Below, piece by piece: positions 17,475-25,556 of a DNA stretch of 37,128 nt (positions within the stretch are counted from its first letter, which is position 1; each line of letters opens with the position of its first letter). The DNA comes from Sulfurovum sp. 16-42-52 (GTDB lineage Bacteria; Campylobacterota; Campylobacteria; Campylobacterales; Sulfurovaceae): positions 1 through 37,128 of the forward strand of contig NCHB01000017.1 of assembly GCA_002281755.1 (NCBI GenBank), in the 5' to 3' direction. The notes below the pieces were generated by a model, which searched no databases, was not told the origin of the DNA, and was given only the letters and a program-made list of their open reading frames with translations. The position numbers and the translations under genes are program-made.

Positions 17475-18791
17475 ATGCACATAGACCTCACACAGGGCGT
17501 CATCAAAAACCATATCATCAAACTAGCCGTCCCAGCTGTTGTCGGGTATTTTTTTCATACGATGTTTAATGTCACCGATACCTATTTTGCAGGTCAACTC
17601 TCAACTCAGGCACTAGCAGCACTCTCTTTGTCCGCTTCTGTGTTTTTTATGGTACTTGCCATAGGCATAGGGATGTCTGAAGCGGTGACTTCTTTAGTGG
17701 GAAATGCTCTGGGCGAGAAAAACATCCCCAAGGCACAGCACATCGCACTCAACGCAATCGCTTTTGCAGTGCTACTCTCTGTGGTACTTTCTGTTTTGGG
17801 CGTAGGGTCTGTGCCGTATTTGGTAGAGGCATTGGGTGACCCTTCTTATAGGACGGAGACACTGGACTACATCAACCTTATCTTGTATGGTGCGGTATTT
17901 TTTGTGGGTGCATTCTTTTTTAATGCACTGCTTAACGCCGTAGGCGATACCAAGTCGTTTAGAAATGTACTCATCGTCACCGCGCTTCTTAACATTATTT
18001 TAGACTATCTGTTCATCACCTACTTTGGGTTAGGAGTCGGTGGCATCGCTATGGCGACCATCATTGCTGAAGCCATCACGATGTTTTATCTGCTTTATAG
18101 AGTGAGACAAACAAAGCTGTGGTCTGGCATGTCCAACTTTCGTTATGATGGGCATGTCATGAAAGCGCTACTCAAACAAGGTGTGCCGCCAAGCGTCAAT
18201 ATGTTCATGATGGCATTTGGTATGTATATCATCACTTACTTTGTAGCAGACTTTGGCAAAGAAGCTGTGGCTGGCTTTGGTATCGGTATGCGCATTGAGC
18301 AGATTTTCCTGATGCCGGTGATAGGACTCAACATCGCCACACTTGCCATCGTCTCTCAAAACAATGGCGCCAAAGCATACGAACGCATCACACCCACGCT
18401 AAGATTAGCCATACGCTATGGATGGGTGATGAGTACCATTGGTGTCAGTGCTTTTATGCTTTTTGCAGAGTACTTTGCTTCACTGCTCACTTCTGATGCT
18501 CTAGTCATCAAGCAAACCGCGCTGTATTTGCGTGTGAGTGGGGTAGCTTCGTATGGATTTGTGGTCATCTTCCTATACATCGCAATGCTTCAAGGCATAG
18601 GCAAACCAAGTGTCATCATGCCAGTAAGCATCTACAGGCAAGTCATCGCCCCCGTACTTGTATTTTCTGCGTTGGCATGGATGGGCATGGGTATCTTGTC
18701 CCTGTGGATAGGACTAGATATGATTATCTTCTCCTCTGCACTCTTTTTATGGTTGTACGGAGAGAGGAAGTTAAAAAATTTGGAAGTCTAA
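17475..18791 (+). CDS. MATE family efflux transporter
   Basis: A 438-residue polytopic membrane protein with about 12 hydrophobic helices and the MATE N-terminal block LTQGVIKNHIIKLAVPAVVG, MFNVTDTYFAGQLSTQALAA. The second half repeats the pattern (GVPPSVNMFMMAFGMYIITY, FGIGMRIEQIFLMPVIGLN), as expected for the two bundled six-helix lobes. MATE proteins export cationic drugs or metabolites using Na+ or H+ gradients. The substrate is not evident. It is followed by the hipB promoter after 20 nt with no clear terminator. Confidence 0.93.
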   Translation: MHIDLTQGVIKNHIIKLAVPAVVGYFFHTMFNVTDTYFAGQLSTQALAALSLSASVFFMVLAIGIGMSEAVTSLVGNALGEKNIPKAQHIALNAIAFAVLLSVVLSVLGVGSVPYLVEALGDPSYRTETLDYINLILYGAVFFVGAFFFNALLNAVGDTKSFRNVLIVTALLNIILDYLFITYFGLGVGGIAMATIIAEAITMFYLLYRVRQTKLWSGMSNFRYDGHVMKALLKQGVPPSVNMFMMAFGMYIITYFVADFGKEAVAGFGIGMRIEQIFLMPVIGLNIATLAIVSQNNGAKAYERITPTLRLAIRYGWVMSTIGVSAFMLFAEYFASLLTSDALVIKQTALYLRVSGVASYGFVVIFLYIAMLQGIGKPSVIMPVSIYRQVIAPVLVFSALAWMGMGILSLWIGLDMIIFSSALFLWLYGERKLKNLEV

Positions 18792-18811
18792 GATGTGTCA
18801 TCCACACTGAC

Positions 18812-18840
18812 TTGCATATAGATAATATATTAGCTATAAT
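18812..18840 (+). promoter_or_regulatory. Promoter of the hipB-ptuA-ptuB-hipA operon
   Basis: TTGCAT (18812-18817) and a perfect TATAAT (18835-18840) are separated by exactly 17 nt. Transcription would start near 18847, leaving about 20 nt of leader with AAGG (18858-18861) before the hipB ATG at 18868. It is one of the best sigma-70 matches in the window. Confidence 0.75.
18817..18838. promoter_or_regulatory. Palindromic operator, candidate HipB binding site
   Basis: The half-sites TATAGATAATA (18817-18827) and TATTAGCTATA (18828-18838) form a 22-bp dyad with 10 of 11 positions symmetric. It fills the spacer and overlaps most of the -10 element, so a bound dimer would block RNA polymerase. 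HipB proteins repress their own operons through inverted repeats at the promoter; this placement fits, but binding is inferred. Confidence 0.6.
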
Positions 18841-18867
18841 AGTCTAAATATCACCAAAAAGGTTAAT

Positions 18868-19152
18868 ATGTTATCTTTTTTACCGAAAAATCCTCAAGAT
18901 GTCATGGAAGAGCTTAGGGTCAAGTTCAAGCAGAGGCGTACAAGCATGGGCTACACCCAAACAGAGTGCGCCACCCGCTCAGGTGTCAGCCTCGGCTCAC
19001 TCAAACGCTTCGAGCGTACAGGGCAGATATCTTTGGAGTCTTTTTTGAAGTTGGCTTTTGTTTTGGAGTGTTTGGGGGAGTTTGATGGGGTTTGCGTGGA
19101 GAGGGAAGAGATGCCGAAGAGTATGGATGAGATATTCGAGGAAGTAAAATGA
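18868..19152 (+). CDS. hipB: HipB-like XRE antitoxin/repressor
   Basis: A 94-residue DNA-binding protein. Residues about 14-60 form an XRE helix-turn-helix (VKFKQRRTSMGYTQTECATR, then SGVSLGSLKRFERTG with a second helix pair). The tail PKSMDEIFEEVK resembles the short C-terminal segments of HipB antitoxins that pair with HipA kinases. It is predicted to dimerise, repress the operon at the upstream palindrome and neutralise HipA. Its stop overlaps the ATPase ATG by 4 nt (ATGA). In ordinary hipBA operons hipA would follow here; instead two A+T-rich genes intervene. Base use of hipB resembles hipA and the MATE gene, not its immediate downstream neighbours. Confidence 0.85.
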   Translation: MLSFLPKNPQDVMEELRVKFKQRRTSMGYTQTECATRSGVSLGSLKRFERTGQISLESFLKLAFVLECLGEFDGVCVEREEMPKSMDEIFEEVK

Positions 19153-21236
19153 CATTATTGTATATGTATTTTGAAAACAATTTACCAACAGACAATAGAT
19201 ATAAAGGTATTAAACCAAATGTTAATGGTTATACTTTTGATAATAGATTTAATGTAAAGCTTGATAAAGAAAATAATATTTTTTATATTAATGACAACCC
19301 TAATTATGTACAAATATACAATAATGCAATCTCAAACTTTTCTTGTATAGTAGGGAGAAATGGGAGTGGTAAAACTACCTTTATGGAACTATTAATTACT
19401 AATATTGCGTGGGGAATTACTGAGAAGCAACCTTCTTTAATGAAAAGTATTTATTATAGTATTAATAAAGATGGTACTTATAAGTTTTTTTTACACCAAT
19501 ATATAAATTGGAATTCTAATTACAAAATTTATCATAATGGCATTGAAGTAACTGTTAATAGGAATGGCTACAGCACTAATCATCCAGTATATGGCTCAAG
19601 CTTTTCTTCACAAATTCCAAGTGAAACTAAATTCATTTTTCATAGTCTATCTCCATTCGATAAAATTTTTTATAGTATTTCGTTGCCCTTTAAAAAATAT
19701 GAGCAAAGGATTACTCCATTCAGAGAACAAATGAAATATATTGGAAATCAAAATATTTTTAAAGGTGATCCAAAGCACGAGATTCAAACATTAACAAATT
19801 TAATAACTTTATTTTCAAATAAGTATTTTTCAGAGCCTTTTAATTCTTCTCTTAACTACACTTTTTCTAGACTAGAGATTGACCTTGAGCATAAAAAAAG
19901 AGTGATTGATGTAAATACAAAAGTATATATAGAGGAGATAATAAATAAAGTTTCTACTTTTCAAAATATTGAGAAGTATCCGGAATTACTAGCCTTCAAA
20001 ACAATAGGTGAGGAGAAACAGAAAGAATTTCTGTTAGCCTTTTTTGCAAAAGATTTAAGTAAATCTACTATAGAAGAATTTTTAAGATTTATAATAATAA
20101 ATAGTTTTAGCCTCATTCAATTAACTCCAAACATTACCTATTTTAATAATTTTTTAAAGTTAATATCTTTTTCTTCAACACTTGGCACTAACGGAACAGT
20201 TAATGGACAAAAAGTAAGAGAAAACCTTTTGTCAATTCAAAAATTTCCTGAATATATTTTTATTAATGACTCAAATTTTTTAAATGAGCTTATCCTAAAA
20301 AAGGATGAACTAGAAACTATATTAAAATTTTCAAGTTTATCTATTGAAGAAATATCAAAAATAGATAATTTATCAACAATTATTCAATTAATAAGAAAAT
20401 TGAAAAATAAGGACTATTTAGAATTTAGATTATATTTGCTAAAACAAGATGAAGAAATAAACTATTTTTATTTAAGCTCTGGCGAAAAAACCATGATTTC
20501 TTATTTTGCAAATTTAATGTCATCTATTCTAGACTTTCCTAATCATAGTAATAAAACTTTTATTATTTTGATAGATGAAGTAGAATTACATTTACATCCT
20601 GAATGGCAAAGAAATTTCATTGATTATATGAATAAATTTTTTAGAGAAAATACTTTAAATATGAAATATCAGTTTATTATTGCCACACACTCCCCTTTTG
20701 TATTGAGTGATATAGTTGAAGAACAGATAGTATTTATAAATCAAGATGAAAATAAATCAAATGAACACAATACATTTGGTGCGAATATTTATGACATTTT
20801 TGAAAAAGGTTTCTTTTTGGAAAACTCAATTGGTAAATGTAGTGAAAACTATATTCATGAATTATCAAATACTTTGTACCTATTTAAAGCGTTACAACAT
20901 ATTGTAGAACATGAAGATTATTTTTTAATTAGAAATTATCTTAAAAATCATTATGAAATAGATTCAAATAGTAGCAAAAGTATTGAGGATCAGAAAAAAG
21001 AATCAGATGAAAAATTATTTATAGATATTTTAAATGAGATAAAAAGTAAAGATTTAATTTTACTGAAAGATAAAATACAACCTACTTCAATTGCAAAATA
21101 TATTATTCAAAATACTTCTATTAAGTTAAATGACCAAATAGATAAATATATAAATATAATTGGCGAACCTACTATTAAAACACATCTTAAAGAGATATAT
21201 GAAGATATAAAGGAGTTTGAAATAAATGCAAACTAA
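19149..21236 (+). CDS. AAA/ABC-type ATPase, Septu PtuA-like
   Basis: A 695-residue ATPase of the SMC/ABC-like AAA class found in defence systems. Walker A is CIVGRNGSGKTT near residues 67-77, the ABC signature LSSGEKTMISYF near 441-452, Walker B FIILIDEVELHLHP near 472 and the His switch ATHSPFVLSD near 512. The long middle and C-terminal tail (KSDEKLF-type charged helices, about 560-695) are not recognised. A paired HNH gene overlaps its 3' end by 11 nt. This ATPase-HNH pair is the make-up of Septu (PtuA/PtuB) and of the effectors of some retrons. The coding sequence is strikingly A+T-rich compared with hipB and hipA, pointing to acquisition. At 695 residues it is longer than the PtuA proteins I know, so a divergent or new subtype is possible. 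Confidence 0.82.
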   Translation: MTLLYMYFENNLPTDNRYKGIKPNVNGYTFDNRFNVKLDKENNIFYINDNPNYVQIYNNAISNFSCIVGRNGSGKTTFMELLITNIAWGITEKQPSLMKSIYYSINKDGTYKFFLHQYINWNSNYKIYHNGIEVTVNRNGYSTNHPVYGSSFSSQIPSETKFIFHSLSPFDKIFYSISLPFKKYEQRITPFREQMKYIGNQNIFKGDPKHEIQTLTNLITLFSNKYFSEPFNSSLNYTFSRLEIDLEHKKRVIDVNTKVYIEEIINKVSTFQNIEKYPELLAFKTIGEEKQKEFLLAFFAKDLSKSTIEEFLRFIIINSFSLIQLTPNITYFNNFLKLISFSSTLGTNGTVNGQKVRENLLSIQKFPEYIFINDSNFLNELILKKDELETILKFSSLSIEEISKIDNLSTIIQLIRKLKNKDYLEFRLYLLKQDEEINYFYLSSGEKTMISYFANLMSSILDFPNHSNKTFIILIDEVELHLHPEWQRNFIDYMNKFFRENTLNMKYQFIIATHSPFVLSDIVEEQIVFINQDENKSNEHNTFGANIYDIFEKGFFLENSIGKCSENYIHELSNTLYLFKALQHIVEHEDYFLIRNYLKNHYEIDSNSSKSIEDQKKESDEKLFIDILNEIKSKDLILLKDKIQPTSIAKYIIQNTSIKLNDQIDKYINIIGEPTIKTHLKEIYEDIKEFEINAN

Positions 21237-22242
21237 ATTATATATTCATGACTTGAAAATATTGATCGATGCAGAAACATATAGTAATACATACTTATTT
21301 TTTGGACAATATGAAGAAGCTAGTGGGAAACCTAAAGATGCTTTAATATATTTAGACTATGTCAATTTTGATAATGTAATTACATATTTTTTTGAACAAT
21401 TAATTGACTATTTAATAAATTCAGGAAATTATACAGCTATTCAAAATCATACAAGTTTTGCACAATGTGTAGAAGATTTTTTTGTCTCTACAGCTATATC
21501 TAGTGGAAACCTTGCTCAATCAAAGAAAAATATTTATAATTACATCCGATTATTAAACAATACAGAATTCAATAGATTAATAGATGAAATCAAAATTATT
21601 AAATTCTTTTTTAGGGATAAATATATAACTAAATTATTCGATAAGATACGTGACAAACTAGGAGCTAAGCTACAGCAGGAGAATGAAATATTTTTATGTC
21701 CATATTGTCAACGAAACTATGTCAATATCATTCAAAAAAATAGTCTTACCACTAAGCCTGATTTAGACCATTTTTATCCAAAAGCAAAATATCCATTTTT
21801 AGCTGCAACCATTGATAATTTAATACCTGCATGTCAAGTGTGTAATTCACGATTAAAAAAAGAAATTGATTTTTATAAAATAAAACATTTACACCCATTG
21901 AAACAAACAGAAAATATATTTAGGAAGCTTGAATTTTTATATCTTGGAGATAAGAATATATACATTAAAGATAAAGCCTTGTTGCTGGATGAAGAAAAAC
22001 AATATCTTAAAACTTTTAGAATTGAAGAAATATATAATACACATACAGAAATACTGGATGACATATTAGAGAAAAATAAAAAATATAATTATGTTAAAAA
22101 AAATCATATATTGAAAACCTGTCCTTCTATGGGTATGAGGACTATTAAAGAGTTGGTTTTTCACGAATATATAAACATTGATGAAAAAAAAGCTCCTATG
22201 AGTAGTTTGAAAAAAAGTTTATTTGAGAAGATTGTTAGATGA
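21226..22242 (+). CDS. HNH endonuclease, Septu PtuB-like
   Basis: A 338-residue protein with a Zn-knuckle HNH nuclease core in the middle. It shows CPYC (C158, C161), LDHFYPKAKYP (D181, H182), the Asn in IDNLIPACQVCN (N198) and the second CxxC (C203, C206) followed by NSRLKKE. This matches the PtuB/retron-associated HNH pattern C-x2-C, DH, N, C-x2-C. About 150 residues precede the HNH and 130 follow, both unrecognised; they may bind the ATPase or sense infection. It overlaps ptuA by 11 nt and hipA by 4 nt (ATGA at 22239-22242), so all four genes are translationally coupled. Very A+T-rich like ptuA. No reverse transcriptase or retron RNA is nearby, which argues for Septu rather than a retron. 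Confidence 0.8.
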   Translation: MQTKLYIHDLKILIDAETYSNTYLFFGQYEEASGKPKDALIYLDYVNFDNVITYFFEQLIDYLINSGNYTAIQNHTSFAQCVEDFFVSTAISSGNLAQSKKNIYNYIRLLNNTEFNRLIDEIKIIKFFFRDKYITKLFDKIRDKLGAKLQQENEIFLCPYCQRNYVNIIQKNSLTTKPDLDHFYPKAKYPFLAATIDNLIPACQVCNSRLKKEIDFYKIKHLHPLKQTENIFRKLEFLYLGDKNIYIKDKALLLDEEKQYLKTFRIEEIYNTHTEILDDILEKNKKYNYVKKNHILKTCPSMGMRTIKELVFHEYINIDEKKAPMSSLKKSLFEKIVR

Positions 22243-23471
22243 AAAATATAAAAAAACTAACCATCCACCTAACCCAACAAAAAAAACAAAAAGTAGGTAC
22301 CCTAGCCATAAAAGACCGCAAAATCTACTTCGAGTACGACAAGGATTTTCTCAAAACAGGCATAGAGATATCTCCCTATAAACTGCCACTTAAATCTGGA
22401 CTTCAACGATGTGATGATGACACCTTTGAGGGGCTTTGGGGTGTGTTTAGTGACTCTTTGCCTGATGGGTGGGGGCGGTTGTTGATGGATAGACATTTGA
22501 TGCGTCTAGGTATCAATGCCGCATCACTCTCTCCGCTCGATAGACTGAGTTACATAGGGGCTTACGGCATGGGGGCGTTGAGCTATGAGCCTGTGCGAGA
22601 GAGTGAGGAGGTCATACTCTCTGACATCGTGTTAGATGAGTTGGCAGCCTCATCTGCGCAGATACTAAAGGGGTCTAGTGAAGCGCTAGTAGATGAACTA
22701 CTCAGTCTTAATGCCTCTTCCGCAGGGGCAAGACCTAAGGTTATGGTACAACTCAGCCATGACAAAAAGCAGATAGTCCACGGCTCACAAGCGCGGCAAG
22801 AGGGTTTTTCGCACTGGATGATAAAGTTTGCTTCTTCGGTGGATGCTCAAGAGATAGGAGCCATAGAGTATGCCTATAGTCTCATGGCAAAAGAAGCAGG
22901 CTTGCAGATGCCTGATACCGCTTTGCTTGAGGGCAAAAATGGACGCTATTTTGCCTGTGAACGATTTGACAGAGTAGGAGACCAAAGAGTGCACATGCAC
23001 TCAGTAGCAGGGCTGGTGCACAGTGACTTTCGGTACCCTTCTTTGGACTATGATGACTTGATGTCACTGACCTTGCATCTGACCAAAAATATACAAGAGG
23101 TGCAGAAAGTGTACCGACTGGCATGTTTTAACCTTTTTGCACATAATCGTGACGACCATGCCAAAAACTTTTCATACATCATGGACGAAAAAGGAATATG
23201 GTATTTTTCTCCCGTATATGACATCACATTTTCCAACGGTCCGGGTGGTGAGCACAGTATGATGTACTTAGGTGTTGGTAAAAACCCTACAAAAGAACAT
23301 CTCTTGGCACTAGCCAAAAAACACGGTTTGAAACAAAGTGAAGAGACCATCCTCGAAGTGCAAAAAGCAGTAGGAAAGTGGAACACATTTGCAAAGTGTG
23401 CAGGGGTTTCAAAACAAACCAAAAGCACCATAGAAAAGGTGCTTAAAGAGATAGCGAAAAAGGCTGAGTAG
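22239..23471 (+). CDS. hipA: HipA family serine/threonine kinase toxin
   Basis: A 410-residue kinase. The N-terminal subdomain (about 1-110) has the HipA opening with LWGVFSDSLPDGWGRLLMDR. The kinase core has SSAGARPKVMVQ (Gly-rich/P-loop region, near 160-170), HWMIKF (ATP-binding Lys), YFACERFDR, the catalytic loop FNLFAHNRDDHAKNFSYIMD (Asp and Asn near 303-310) and the metal-binding Asp in SPVYDITFS. All key residues look intact, so it should be active. Known HipA kinases phosphorylate targets such as glutamyl-tRNA synthetase and induce dormancy. It normally follows hipB directly; here it follows ptuB with an ATGA overlap, and its base use returns to the moderate G+C of the neighbourhood. 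It may act as the dormancy arm or as a regulator of the nuclease module. Confidence 0.9.
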   Translation: MKNIKKLTIHLTQQKKQKVGTLAIKDRKIYFEYDKDFLKTGIEISPYKLPLKSGLQRCDDDTFEGLWGVFSDSLPDGWGRLLMDRHLMRLGINAASLSPLDRLSYIGAYGMGALSYEPVRESEEVILSDIVLDELAASSAQILKGSSEALVDELLSLNASSAGARPKVMVQLSHDKKQIVHGSQARQEGFSHWMIKFASSVDAQEIGAIEYAYSLMAKEAGLQMPDTALLEGKNGRYFACERFDRVGDQRVHMHSVAGLVHSDFRYPSLDYDDLMSLTLHLTKNIQEVQKVYRLACFNLFAHNRDDHAKNFSYIMDEKGIWYFSPVYDITFSNGPGGEHSMMYLGVGKNPTKEHLLALAKKHGLKQSEETILEVQKAVGKWNTFAKCAGVSKQTKSTIEKVLKEIAKKAE

Positions 23472-23500
23472 GCTTAGTGCTTAGAGGGTACAGGACTTAG

Positions 23501-24124
23501 CTACAAGCCTGCTTTTATCCACGCCTCAAGCATCCGTAGCTCATCATCTGCCATGGTATGGCTTTTGTTGTAAGGGATGAACTCCACATCAAAACCGCCT
23601 TTTTGTAAGATATCTACCTGTGCTTTTGAGACATCATAAGGCAAAAGCTCATCTTCTCTGCCATGCGTGCAGAGCCATCTTGCTTTTTTGACTTCAGGGT
23701 TCATCTCTTCAAGCAGTGTGTGCGCTTCGTAGATGTAACCACTGATGCCGATGTAGCCTGCAAGGACTTTATGGTAGCGTGCGCCAAACTCAAAGACAAG
23801 CAAAGAGCCTTGCGAAAACCCAAAGAGAAAACTCTCTCCAGCATCAAACTGCTCTTCAAAGAGGATGTCCAGTGTTTGGGTGAGGATGTCGCGTGAGTGC
23901 AAGATGCCCGCGTGTTGATTGGGCGGTAGATCGTACCACGAGTAGCCGTCAAGAAAGTCATTGGGTGCATCAAGCAAGATGTAATTCATCTCATCGATGT
24001 CCAGATAAGGCGGTAAAAAAGAAAAGCCAGCAGCCGTGTCACCTCTGCCGTGCAGGATGATCATCAGCTTTTTAGAAGGCACTTTAGAAGTGATAAAGAT
24101 ATGGGTAAGAGGTAACTTTTTCAT
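23501..24124 (-). CDS. Phospholipase/carboxylesterase family alpha/beta hydrolase
   Basis: A 207-residue serine hydrolase. LMIILHGRGDTAAGF gives the oxyanion-hole HGxG region, FLFGFSQGSLLVFEFG the nucleophile elbow (GFSQG), HGREDELLPYDV the acid (Asp) region and YNKSHTMADDELRML the catalytic His. The ATG at 24124 is chosen because family similarity starts there; the longer frame up to 24235 would extend across the promoter and start of the divergent yaeQ-like gene. No good ribosome binding site is visible before 24124, but TATAAA lies shortly upstream, so the message may have a very short leader. The substrate is unknown. Confidence 0.83.
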   Translation of the reverse strand: MKKLPLTHIFITSKVPSKKLMIILHGRGDTAAGFSFLPPYLDIDEMNYILLDAPNDFLDGYSWYDLPPNQHAGILHSRDILTQTLDILFEEQFDAGESFLFGFSQGSLLVFEFGARYHKVLAGYIGISGYIYEAHTLLEEMNPEVKKARWLCTHGREDELLPYDVSKAQVDILQKGGFDVEFIPYNKSHTMADDELRMLEAWIKAGL

Positions 24125-24188
24125 AGGGTAGTATACACACTTTATAGTAAGAACGGCTATACTTCCACACTTAACCCCAAGGAAACCC

Positions 24189-24734
24189 ATGGCACTCAAA
24201 GCAACCATCAGCAAAGCACTGCTCAATATCGCCAATATGGACAGTCATTATTACGCTGAACACAACCTCACGCTGGCACAGCACCCCTCAGAGACCGATT
24301 TACGACTGATGGTAAGAGTCTTAGCTTTCATACTCAATGCTGAAGAACGGCTAGAGTTTTGCAAAGGCATCTCGCAAGATGATGAACCCGATTTGTGGGT
24401 CAAGTCTTTAGGCGGTGATATAGAACTCTGGATAGACTTGGGACAGCCTGATGAAAAGCGCATTAAAAAAGCCTGCGGGCGTTCACAAAAAGTCATCATC
24501 TATACCTATCAAGAGGGTATGGCAGCGGCGTGGTGGAAGCAGATAGAGAGTTCTTTGACGCGTTTTAGTAACCTACAAGTGGTTTATCTTGACATGGAAG
24601 GTGACATAGAGCTTCTTGCAAAACGCGCCATGATGCTTCAAGCCAATATTTCTGACAATGAACTGACTTTGATGGATGATGCCCAGCAAAGTATTGTGGT
24701 GAGACAAAAGAGTATGGCGGAGTTGAAACGATAA
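24189..24734 (+). CDS. YaeQ family protein
   Basis: A 181-residue protein beginning MALKATISKALLNIANMDSH, with HPSETDLRLMVRVLAFIL, ISQDDEPDLWVKSLGGDIEL, WIDLGQPDEKRIKKACGRS and VVYLDMEGDIELLAKRAM. These match the conserved blocks of YaeQ, a family with a PD-(D/E)XK nuclease-like fold (E/D residues in DEPDLW and the E-x-W segment) but no settled function. AAGGAAA sits 3-4 nt before the ATG. It is divergent from the esterase and ends just before the ModE-like palindrome. Confidence 0.9.
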   Translation: MALKATISKALLNIANMDSHYYAEHNLTLAQHPSETDLRLMVRVLAFILNAEERLEFCKGISQDDEPDLWVKSLGGDIELWIDLGQPDEKRIKKACGRSQKVIIYTYQEGMAAAWWKQIESSLTRFSNLQVVYLDMEGDIELLAKRAMMLQANISDNELTLMDDAQQSIVVRQKSMAELKR

Positions 24735-24743
24735 ATGCAACCC

Positions 24744-24771
24744 ATCGTTGTTTCTTAAGAAATATAACGAT
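24744..24771. promoter_or_regulatory. ModE-like operator upstream of modA
   Basis: An imperfect 28-nt inverted repeat starts ATCGTTGT and ends ATAACGAT, with TTTCTT and AAGAAA meeting near the centre. ATCGTTAT/ATAACGAT half-sites resemble ModE boxes, which bind molybdate-loaded ModE to shut off uptake. It lies about 35 nt before the modA start. No modE gene is in the window, so the regulator is inferred. Confidence 0.5.
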
Positions 24772-24806
24772 AAACTTTCATACACATTATTTTGAAGGAA
24801 GAGCGT

Positions 24807-25556
24807 ATGAAAAAAAGCGCACTTGTAGCGTTACTATTTTTAACGACCTATAACATGGCAGGGAGTGTCAATATCGCTTTGGCTGCCAATGTTGCTGATG
24901 CGATGGTTGAGCTTAAAAAAGAGTTTGCACTTGTGCAACCAGATACTAAGCTCAATGTGACCTTGGGCAGCTCAGGAAAGCTCACCGCCCAAATCAAAAA
25001 CGGCGCACCCTACGCGCTTTTTTTATCAGCAGATATGAATTTCCCGCAAGCCTTGTACAAAGAGGGCATCGCAGTGACTAAGCCTGTGGTGTATGCACAA
25101 GGCGCATTGGCATACATCAGCAAAACACCACAAGACTTTACTCAAGGCATAGCGCTAGTCAAAAATGATACCATAGGCAAAATAGCTGTTGCAAACCCCA
25201 AAACAGCACCCTATGGTACGGCTGCACTTGAAGCCATGAAACATGCGGGTGTGTATGATGAGGTAAAAGAAAAACTGGTTTTTGCTGAGTCTATCTCACA
25301 AACAGTTGTCTATGCGGTGACGGCTGCAGATATTGGATTTATTGCTAAATCTTCACTCTATAGTCCTAACATGTCACAATACAAAGAAGACACACACTGG
25401 GCAGAAGTCGACCCATCATTGTATTCACCTATCAATCAGGGGATTGTCCTACTCAAAGCAGGTGAGCAAAACCAAGAAGCCAAAGCATTGTACGACTTCA
25501 TCTTGAGTGCCAAAGGCAAAGAGATATTGAAAAAATTCGGATACCTCGTACCATGA
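24807..25556 (+). CDS. modA: Molybdate ABC transporter, periplasmic binding protein
   Basis: Captures molybdate (or tungstate) in the periplasm and delivers it to ModBC. The 249-residue protein has a signal peptide (MKKSALVALLFLTTYNMAGS), then the ModA pattern: AANVADAMVELKKEF, VTLGSSGKLTAQIKNGAPYA, LFLSADMNFPQALYKEG, AVANPKTAPYGTAALEAMKH and an ending of the [15 protein letters not shown] type. The two Ser-rich oxyanion loops are recognisable. ATG 24807 with GAAGGAAG just upstream is preferred over a TTG at 24792. Its stop overlaps the next gene by 4 nt. Confidence 0.93.
   Translation: MKKSALVALLFLTTYNMAGSVNIALAANVADAMVELKKEFALVQPDTKLNVTLGSSGKLTAQIKNGAPYALFLSADMNFPQALYKEGIAVTKPVVYAQGALAYISKTPQDFTQGIALVKNDTIGKIAVANPKTAPYGTAALEAMKHAGVYDEVKEKLVFAESISQTVVYAVTAADIGFIAKSSLYSPNMSQYKEDTHWAEVDPSLYSPINQGIVLLKAGEQNQEAKALYDFILSAKGKEILKKFGYLVP

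Noticed and set aside
18868-23471. A retron carrying PtuAB effectors
   Set aside because: No reverse transcriptase frame or msr/msd-like RNA lies in or next to the operon; the neighbours are HipB and HipA.
24125-24235. Longer N-terminus for the esterase (start at 24235)
   Set aside because: It would overlap the beginning of the divergent YaeQ gene and adds a hydrophobic segment outside the family's conserved region.
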